Shown here piece by piece: positions 58,496 to 64,000 of a DNA stretch of 64,000 nucleotides. Position 1 is the first letter of the stretch. Each line of letters begins with the position of its first letter. This DNA comes from Thermoflexus sp. (GTDB lineage: Bacteria > Chloroflexota > Anaerolineae > Aggregatilineales > Aggregatilineaceae). Location of the stretch: positions 1 through 64,000 of the forward strand of contig DYGX01000001.1 of NCBI GenBank assembly GCA_020724465.1. The letters run 5' to 3'. The translations under genes and the position numbers were made by a program. The notes beneath the pieces are model-generated. The model was given only the letters and a program-made list of their open reading frames with translations. It had not been told where the DNA came from and ran no database searches.

Positions 58496-58513
58496 GTGTG
58501 GAAAGAGTCACAC

Positions 58514-59650
58514 ATGAGCTGCTTGAATTCCGGCGCGATCATTCTGAGCGCGGCAGGGCGCGCGAGCGCCCAGGAACAGCTTGTCGACCGTGCACTGCGG
58601 GCCAACACACTTGCCCTCGCGAAGCAATTGCGCGCGGTTGGGGTCGAGCACGTGGTGGTGGCCGGTCCGGACCTCGACTGGCTTTGTGGCGAGCGCGGCA
58701 TCACGCTGGATCGCGATTCCATGCCGTTCCACTTTGGCCGGCGTCTGGCCGGGCTAATCGCGCGCTACAGCATGGCGCCGGTTTTCTACTTCGGCGCGGG
58801 CAGCGCACCGCTCTTGCCTGCGGATGCCCTCGCGGACGCTCTGGCGCGGCTGCTCGCTGCCGAAGCGAGCGGGGCGCGCCGGGTTGTGACCAACAACCTG
58901 CACTCGTGTGATTGGCTGGGCCTGTCGCGCCCGAAGGATGCGCTGCCGGTCATCCAGGCAGCGCAGCGCGACAACGGGCTGGCCTGGTCGCTTCAAGAAG
59001 AAGGTGGCTATTCGATTGAGATCGCGCCCGGGCCGGATACGCCTGCCCAGCTTGACCTCGATACCCCCGCCGACCTGGCATTGGCTCGCGTGCACCCGGC
59101 CTGTCCCCCGGCGCTGCGCACCGCTCTGGATGATCCGATGCTCGATCGCATCCCGGTGGGCGATTTGGCGGATGTGCTCGCTGAGGACGGGTCACGCGTG
59201 GCCCTGGTGGGCCGGGTTGCACCGCCAGCCTGGCAGGCGCTGAGCCGGGCGACTCGCTGCTGGATCCGGGTGTATTCTGAGGAGCGCGGGATGGCGGCGA
59301 GCGAGCGCCTGGCGCGGGGCGAGGTGCGATCGCTGATCGCAACGCTGCTGCGCATGCTCGGGCCAGATCGGTTCTTTGCGGAGCTGGGCATGATGGCGGA
59401 CGCCGCGATCATCGACAGCCGCGTGTTGATGGCCGCCAGCGGTGCGTATCCCCCCGCCGCCGATCGCTTTGCGTCTGACCTGTTGCTTCCGGAGTGGATC
59501 GACGACCCGTGGCTGCGCGACTTCACCCGCGCGGCAGCGAACGCGGGCTATCCGGTGCTGCTTGGCGGGCACGGCGTTGTGTCCGGCGGGTTGTATGCGC
59601 TGGTCGATCTGGTGAAGGAGCGACGGCAGGCGAATCACGGCCCCCAATAG
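58514..59650 (+). CDS. Conserved hypothetical protein, possible nucleotidyltransferase-like fold
   Basis: A 378-residue soluble protein. The N-terminal part has an SAAGRASAQEQLVDRALRAN region, a VVVAGPDLDWL strand, and later the pattern QLDLDTPADLALARVHPACP (about 178-197), the LDIDTPEDL-like motif seen in MobA/CofC nucleotidyltransferases. The usual N-terminal GGxGxR nucleotide loop is missing, so catalytic activity as such is doubtful. The C-terminal half has no recognisable domain. Its stop overlaps the end of the convergent glycosyltransferase gene by 16 bases. Confidence 0.55.
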   Translation: MSCLNSGAIILSAAGRASAQEQLVDRALRANTLALAKQLRAVGVEHVVVAGPDLDWLCGERGITLDRDSMPFHFGRRLAGLIARYSMAPVFYFGAGSAPLLPADALADALARLLAAEASGARRVVTNNLHSCDWLGLSRPKDALPVIQAAQRDNGLAWSLQEEGGYSIEIAPGPDTPAQLDLDTPADLALARVHPACPPALRTALDDPMLDRIPVGDLADVLAEDGSRVALVGRVAPPAWQALSRATRCWIRVYSEERGMAASERLARGEVRSLIATLLRMLGPDRFFAELGMMADAAIIDSRVLMAASGAYPPAADRFASDLLLPEWIDDPWLRDFTRAAANAGYPVLLGGHGVVSGGLYALVDLVKERRQANHGPQ

Positions 59651-60387
59651 AGCCGCTGCAAGTGCCGGTATTTCTGGAACTCGTACCACGCCATGAGCAG
59701 GCTCAGCCGCAGGCCGTGCAGCCCGTCGCGATAGCCTTTGAGCGTGATGAAGCGCCAGATGAACTGACGTAGCGGCATAGTCACGAATTTGTGGGGACGG
59801 CTGCGGACCCCCTGCTGCTTGAGGATCATCGCGTCGTAGCGCACATAGCGTTTCTGCTTTTCGTGAAACTGCCGCACGGTGGCGTAGTTATAGTGAATAA
59901 ACGGTACGTCGAGGTAGCCCGGTTCGCCGTCGAGCAACACCAGCTCGTGCACCTGGCGCGCGGGATCGTAGCGCGCGTGCCCCCGGTGGAGCAAGCGCAT
60001 CTGGTAGTCGGGGTACCAGCCGGCGTGACGGGTCAGGCGCCCAAAGATGTAATTGTCGCGCGGGATCCAGTAGCCGTGGTGAGCCGGCTGCGCGAGCGTG
60101 GCACGGATTTCCTCGGCCTGAGCCGGGCTGGAACGCTCGTCTGCGTCGATGAAGAGAATCCAGTCCGCCTCTACTGCTTCTAGCGCGGCGTTTCGCTGGG
60201 ACGCATACCCTTCCCACGGATGCTGCAAGACCTCTGCCCCTGCCGCCTCGGCCAATGCAACCGTCTGGTCGTCGCTAAACGAATCAAACACGACAACCCG
60301 ATCGGTCCAGCGCACGCTCTCGATGCAGGCGGTGATGTGCGCTTCCTCGTTGCGGGTCAGGATGACGGCGGCCAGTGGAACGCTCAT
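59635..60387 (-). CDS. Family 2 glycosyltransferase (WaaE/KdtX-like)
   Basis: A 250-residue GT-A enzyme. It begins AAVILTRNEEAHITACIESV, has the nucleotide-sugar metal motif LFIDADERSSP (DxD-type Asp-Ala-Asp), and RDNYIFGRLTRHAGWYPDYQ then MRLLHRGHARY, as in the lipopolysaccharide-core GT2 enzymes related to WaaE. A C-terminal amphipathic region (LRQFIWRFITLKGYRDGLHG) suggests membrane contact. The acceptor is unknown. It follows a second GT2 gene by 18 bases. Confidence 0.9.
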   Translation of the reverse strand: MSVPLAAVILTRNEEAHITACIESVRWTDRVVVFDSFSDDQTVALAEAAGAEVLQHPWEGYASQRNAALEAVEADWILFIDADERSSPAQAEEIRATLAQPAHHGYWIPRDNYIFGRLTRHAGWYPDYQMRLLHRGHARYDPARQVHELVLLDGEPGYLDVPFIHYNYATVRQFHEKQKRYVRYDAMILKQQGVRSRPHKFVTMPLRQFIWRFITLKGYRDGLHGLRLSLLMAWYEFQKYRHLQRLYWGP

Positions 60388-60405
60388 GATCCCTCGTACA
60401 GTCTG

Positions 60406-61368
60406 CTACATGTGCTGCACGGTCCGATAGGCTTCGATCAACTCGTCCCGGCGGGCGGCGGTCAGCTCGCCGTTCTGAAAGGCGCGTTTTGCCGCTGCGA
60501 TCTGGCGCATCATGCCGATCCAGATAATCCAGCGCGCCACCCGGCGTTGAAACGCGGATCCGTACTTGTTGTACAGCCGGAGCCGGCTGCGCCAGAGGTT
60601 GATAACGCTCTGCGGGCGAACCAACGCGGTGCTTTGACCTGCGAGGTGGGTCACGTGCGCCGCCGGTACACAGTAGATCTCGTAGCCGGCAGCGCGGATG
60701 CGTCTGCTCCAGTCAATTTCCTCGCAGTACATGAAGAATCCCTCGTCGAAGAGGCCGGTGTCCAGGATGGCTTGCCGGTGCAGCATCATGGTCGCGCCCA
60801 GGGTGTGATCGACCGCGAAGGGCTTCCCTGCCTGATAGGCGGCGCGAGGATAGCGCCCATTAAGTGCGGTGTCATGCAGCCGGAGCGGGACGGGAAGAAG
60901 TTCGATCGCGAGCTGCGCCAGGCCCGGAAAGCGAAACGCGCTATGCTGGAACGAGCCGTCGGCGTAGGTCAGGCGCGCGCCCACCCCCCCCGCTTTGGGA
61001 AGGCTGAGCAGGGCATCGTAGAGCGCGCGGGTCGCGCCGGGGTGCGTGCGTGTGTCCGGGTTGAGCAGGTACACGGCCTGCGGCAGCTCGGCGGGCGGGC
61101 GGGGTCCGTCAGGATCGAAGCCAATGGTGCGCAGCGCCAGGTTGTTCGCGGCGGCGAAACCGAGATTGGTGCCGCATTCGATCACCTGCGCCTGTGGATA
61201 AAGGCGCCGGACGATGTCCGCCGTGCCATCGGTGGATGCGTTGTCCACCACCCAGACTTGCGCGTCGGGGCCGTGCGCAGCGAGGTCGGCGTACAGTGTG
61301 CGCAGCGCGTCGAGCGTCAAATCGCGCGTGTTCCAGGTGACGATAATCACAGCGAGGTCAGCAGGCAT
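60406..61368 (-). CDS. Family 2 glycosyltransferase (rhamnosyltransferase-like)
   Basis: A 320-residue GT2 enzyme. N-terminal motifs LAVIIVTWNTRDLTLDALRT and VWVVDNASTDGTADIV, NLGFAAANNLALR, and the DxD-like NPDTRTHPGA are visible; the ETFFMYCEEIDWSRR-type acceptor motif appears as EGFFMYCEEIDWSRRIRAAG (about 221-240). It resembles WbbL/GumK-type rhamnosyl- and glycosyltransferases. ATG 61368 is chosen over TTG 61383. It lies in a minus-strand run with another GT2 gene. Confidence 0.88.
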   Translation of the reverse strand: MPADLAVIIVTWNTRDLTLDALRTLYADLAAHGPDAQVWVVDNASTDGTADIVRRLYPQAQVIECGTNLGFAAANNLALRTIGFDPDGPRPPAELPQAVYLLNPDTRTHPGATRALYDALLSLPKAGGVGARLTYADGSFQHSAFRFPGLAQLAIELLPVPLRLHDTALNGRYPRAAYQAGKPFAVDHTLGATMMLHRQAILDTGLFDEGFFMYCEEIDWSRRIRAAGYEIYCVPAAHVTHLAGQSTALVRPQSVINLWRSRLRLYNKYGSAFQRRVARWIIWIGMMRQIAAAKRAFQNGELTAARRDELIEAYRTVQHM

Positions 61369-61383
61369 CAGCGGATGGCTCAA

Positions 61384-62493
61384 TTAGGGCGCATGGGCCA
61401 TGTCCCAGGCGGCGCCGTCCAGCCACGCACGCAGCGCAGCCAGGCTGGTCTGATCGACAGCGATCACCTCAGACGCACCAAACCACCGGTGCAGAACGGA
61501 CGGATTCTCTTCGAAATACGCACGCACTGCCGCGATCAGTTCCTGGCGGAGCGGCCGATCGTCCCCGGCGGGCAGCGCGGAGTCCGGCGCGGCAACCCAG
61601 ACGCCATAAGGCACGACGTAGCGAGGCAGCGCCAGCGGTTCGCCCGCGCTCTCGCTGGCCAGCAGCGCGTCGCCCCCGGCGATCAGCACCCGGACGCCTT
61701 CTTGCTCGCCGGGGCTGGTGTTGTCTTCTGCGGCCAGCTCGTCGAGCCGATCCTCAAGCGTCCCGGCGGCTAGCGCCAGGGCTGCGCACTCGCCGTCGAG
61801 CAGCGCGCGCAGGGCGGCCGTCTCGCTGTCGTAGGCGGGCAGCGGCGACATTTGCGCGAGCGGGTCGAAGCCTTCAGCCGCCAGCATCAGAGCAGCAAAG
61901 GCCCAGTCCTCGAGCTGCCCTTCGACGCGGCAGTAGCGTTCGCCGGCCAGATCAGCGGCTGACCGGATTCCGGCGGAGACGATCACGTCGTAGGCGATCC
62001 CGATCTTCACCTCACCCTCGTTTTCACGCAGCAGAACAAGCAGCGGTTCTGCGCCGCAGGCGCGGGCTGCCGCCACATAGGTGAAGGCATTGACCCAGGC
62101 GGTGACGGGTGCGCCGCTGCACAATGCGCGCAGGGCAGTTGCCTCGTCCATCCGCTGAACCTCAACTTCGATGTCGGGCGCCAGGTTTAGCGTCTCGCTG
62201 ACCGGTTGCAGGGCGTCGGCAACCGCCTGCGCCAGCGCCGACTGCGCGCTCCGCGTCATGCTGCCTGTCGCCGGGCCGGCCAGGCCAATCACCAGGGGGC
62301 GCTGCGCGCTGCCCAACAGCGCGGGCGGCTGATCGAGCGTGGGCAGAGGGGTTGAGCGCGGCGTGGGAGTCGGTGGGATCGGCGTCGGCGGACGCGGGGT
62401 AGGCGCTGCCGACTGCCCGCCGCTGCAAGACGCCGTCAGCAGTACGAGCGCGATCAGAATGACACCGAGATTCGATGGACGTTGCCGGTTAAT
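61384..62493 (-). CDS. Solute-binding lipoprotein (PhnD/SsuA-like fold), apparent AUU start
   Basis: A 369-residue lipoprotein with lipobox LTASC at about residues 18-22, then a Pro/Thr linker (PTPRPPTPIPPTPTP). The mature part looks like a type II periplasmic-binding domain: RPLVIGLAGPATGSMTRSAQ, ALCSGAPVTAWVNAFTYVAA, and YVVPYGVWVAAPDSALPAG, as in phosphonate-, sulfonate- or NMT1-type binding proteins. No ATG, GTG or TTG start follows the only perfect ribosome-binding site; AAGGGGGAGG (62509-62500) is six bases upstream of ATT 62493. ATG 62553 would add a 20-residue N-terminal extension. No ABC permease lies nearby. Confidence 0.75.
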   Translation of the reverse strand: MNRQRPSNLGVILIALVLLTASCSGGQSAAPTPRPPTPIPPTPTPRSTPLPTLDQPPALLGSAQRPLVIGLAGPATGSMTRSAQSALAQAVADALQPVSETLNLAPDIEVEVQRMDEATALRALCSGAPVTAWVNAFTYVAAARACGAEPLLVLLRENEGEVKIGIAYDVIVSAGIRSAADLAGERYCRVEGQLEDWAFAALMLAAEGFDPLAQMSPLPAYDSETAALRALLDGECAALALAAGTLEDRLDELAAEDNTSPGEQEGVRVLIAGGDALLASESAGEPLALPRYVVPYGVWVAAPDSALPAGDDRPLRQELIAAVRAYFEENPSVLHRWFGASEVIAVDQTSLAALRAWLDGAAWDMAHAP

Positions 62494-62534
62494 GGTGCAC
62501 CTCCCCCTTGCGCCAGCCTGCAACCTGCCAACAT

Positions 62535-62561
62535 GGTATAGCAGGTGAGGCACGGCGGCAA
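62535..62561 (-). promoter_or_regulatory. Possible promoter of the lipoprotein gene
   Basis: On the minus strand TTGCCG (62561-62556) and TATACC (62540-62535) are 15 bases apart. If used, transcription would start near 62528, downstream of ATG 62553, which supports an AUU start at 62493. The spacing is short, so confidence is low. Confidence 0.3.
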
Positions 62562-62568
62562 GCGTGCG

Positions 62569-63978
62569 CTAGTCCTGCCCTGCCACGTCCTCGATGGTCA
62601 GTGTGCCATCCGGCGGGATGAGCTGGATGGGCCGGCGGCCGACCTGAGGCTGCGTGACAGCCACATCCTCGTGAATCAGCCCGGCCCAGCATTCTTGCGG
62701 GTTGAGCGCGGGGATCAGCCGGGTCATCCGGACGGCACCCCACACCTCAGCACGCTGGCCGGGTAGGAGGTAGTAATAGGTGCGCCCGGTTACCTCATCT
62801 ACGACCGCCGTCAGCTCATCTTCGGGTCCGAGCGCCCAGCGCCAGGGGAAGTCGCTGAGCACCGTCTCGCAGTTGATGCCCACCCGCCAGGCTCCCGATT
62901 CGCGATAGGCTCCCATGCTCGTCATCAACTGATCGAACTGGTAGACTGTGCCGGGGAACGGGCCGGCGGTGCGAACCGGCGTTGTGCCGTAGTTGTAGAC
63001 GGTGACTTTGAAGACCAGCAAGTCGCCCTGGGACATGGTCAGGGTGGTCAGTTCGGATGTGATTTCCGGCGGCATTGGGATCTTGGCGCCCGGCGTGTCC
63101 TGGTCGGTGTAGTACGACTCGTCGTAAGGAGCAGTGGTGAAAACAACGGTCGCGCCGGTGGTCTGCGGCATGATCTCGACTTTGGGCAGGCCGCCGTCCT
63201 TTAAGGTGATCTGGCTCTCGCGGACGATCCGCTGGCCGACGTCATCCTGCGCTACGGCGAAAACGCGGTACGTCCCATCCGGTGGGGGCTGGAGATTTTG
63301 ATCGACCCCGCCGTCATAGTCAAACTCGTGACTGCCGGCCTCACCCGGCTCGCGCCCCGTTTCACGTTCGGGCAGATAGTAACGCTGGCCCTGCTCGTCT
63401 TCCAGGTACACGCGCAGCGTGGCGGCTTTCTCCAGATAGATATTTACGTTGACGCGGTCGCCGATGCCATCCTGGTTCGGCGTGAAGGTGCTGGGGCTGA
63501 TCTCGAACGCACTGATCACCGGCAGCGCCGTGTCGGCATCGGTAATGGTCAGCGTACCGGTAGCTTCGGCGCGCTCCGTATCTCCGGCTGCGGCGATGGT
63601 CCAGCGGTATTCACCGTTCGGGATCAGGCGCGTTTCGATTGTGCCGGGAATATCCTCGCCGGGGAGCGAATACCCGCCGACAATGCCGCTAAAGGCGACG
63701 CGGTAGTCGCCGGCGATGCGCGGCTCATCCTGGCGAAACACATAGCGTTCGCCCGCTTCGTTCTCCAGATAGATGCTGACCCTGGCAGGCCGCGAGAGCC
63801 GGTAACGGATGTGGGTGATATCGTCCTGTCCGTCGGCGTTGGGCGAGATCAGCGTGCTTTCGAAGGTCGCGTCGCGCAGCAGCGGGAGCGGCGGACGCAG
63901 CACCAGATAGCCCGCGGCTCCGGCCACGAGAACCGCTGCCAGCGCAGCGATAATGATAAGCGCGCGCGATAGCTGCAT
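62569..63978 (-). CDS. Membrane-anchored Ig-like (FlgD/gliding-type) repeat protein
   Basis: A 469-residue protein with an N-terminal anchor (about 6-27, ALIIIAALAAVLVAGAAGYLVL) and two or three extracellular Ig-like domains. Two repeats share the FlgD-like pattern: ISPNADGQDDITHIRYRL and FTPNQDGIGDRVNVNIYL, followed by PNGEYRWTIAAAGD and PDGTYRVFAVAQDD. The C-terminal ~200 residues, with QGDLLVFKVTVYNYGTTPVR, resemble a CARDB-like beta sandwich. Probably binds surface glycans or proteins. ATG 63978 follows GAGGAGGAG. Confidence 0.78.
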   Translation of the reverse strand: MQLSRALIIIAALAAVLVAGAAGYLVLRPPLPLLRDATFESTLISPNADGQDDITHIRYRLSRPARVSIYLENEAGERYVFRQDEPRIAGDYRVAFSGIVGGYSLPGEDIPGTIETRLIPNGEYRWTIAAAGDTERAEATGTLTITDADTALPVISAFEISPSTFTPNQDGIGDRVNVNIYLEKAATLRVYLEDEQGQRYYLPERETGREPGEAGSHEFDYDGGVDQNLQPPPDGTYRVFAVAQDDVGQRIVRESQITLKDGGLPKVEIMPQTTGATVVFTTAPYDESYYTDQDTPGAKIPMPPEITSELTTLTMSQGDLLVFKVTVYNYGTTPVRTAGPFPGTVYQFDQLMTSMGAYRESGAWRVGINCETVLSDFPWRWALGPEDELTAVVDEVTGRTYYYLLPGQRAEVWGAVRMTRLIPALNPQECWAGLIHEDVAVTQPQVGRRPIQLIPPDGTLTIEDVAGQD

Positions 63979-64000
63979 GGCGTCTCCTCCTCGCAACGGG

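Overview
The window is GC-rich (roughly 60-65 percent by eye) bacterial chromosome with densely packed, mostly plus-strand operons. It most resembles a member of the Chloroflexota, probably Anaerolineae-like. This rests on the complete 14-subunit nuo operon, Pro/Thr-rich linkers in exported proteins, a Tad-type pilus cluster of cpaB-tadZ-tadA-tadB-tadC type, a tRNA gene without encoded CCA, and the family mix. The taxonomic placement is inference; no 16S gene is present.

Region 1 (1-17066): the 3' end of a 5S rRNA gene, then a promoter and a complete complex I operon in the order nuoABCDE-[GNAT]-F-[small TPR-like ORF]-GHIJKLMN. NuoJ carries about 195 extra residues that look like two tandem DUF4397-type modules facing the outside. 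NuoL carries acidic and His-rich insertions. A second promoter-like element lies before nuoJ.

Region 2 (17100-26548): a methyltransferase and a membrane-anchored short-chain dehydrogenase; a minus-strand unit of ECF sigma factor, two-TM anti-sigma factor and zinc-ribbon Nudix hydrolase; tRNA-Leu(CAA) with promoter and terminator, divergent from the sigma gene; a tandem pair of paralogous membrane-anchored proteins; an orphan peptide-type solute-binding protein; an exported propeller-like protein; and an FHA protein.

Region 3 (26561-40588): an acetyltransferase, a PspC/LiaF-like envelope-stress operon, a small SWIM zinc-finger gene behind a promoter plus terminator leader, a flippase-like membrane protein with a FAD oxidoreductase and UDP-glucose dehydrogenase (polysaccharide or lipid-linked sugar metabolism), a paired M16 peptidase operon with acpS, a cobalamin riboswitch with an intrinsic terminator controlling a secreted alpha/alpha-barrel repeat protein, threonine dehydrogenase and a metallopeptidase.

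Region 4 (40761-63978): a UspA-UspA-DUF389 fusion; four consecutive polytopic membrane proteins of GT-C glycosyltransferase type; a NarL-type response regulator, a soluble DegS-like histidine kinase with a degenerate N box, and the Tad export core whose TadZ has an intact receiver domain; comF, long-form hpf and a conserved hypothetical gene; and a minus-strand block of two GT2 glycosyltransferases, a periplasmic-binding-type lipoprotein that appears to start at AUU, and an Ig-like repeat membrane protein.

The most unusual observations are the cobalamin-riboswitch-controlled secreted alpha/alpha barrel (a possible bacterial analogue of the alpha domain of intrinsic factor), the DUF4397-type insertion in NuoJ, and the kinase and receiver arrangement at the Tad locus. 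No CRISPR array, insertion sequence or prophage was seen.
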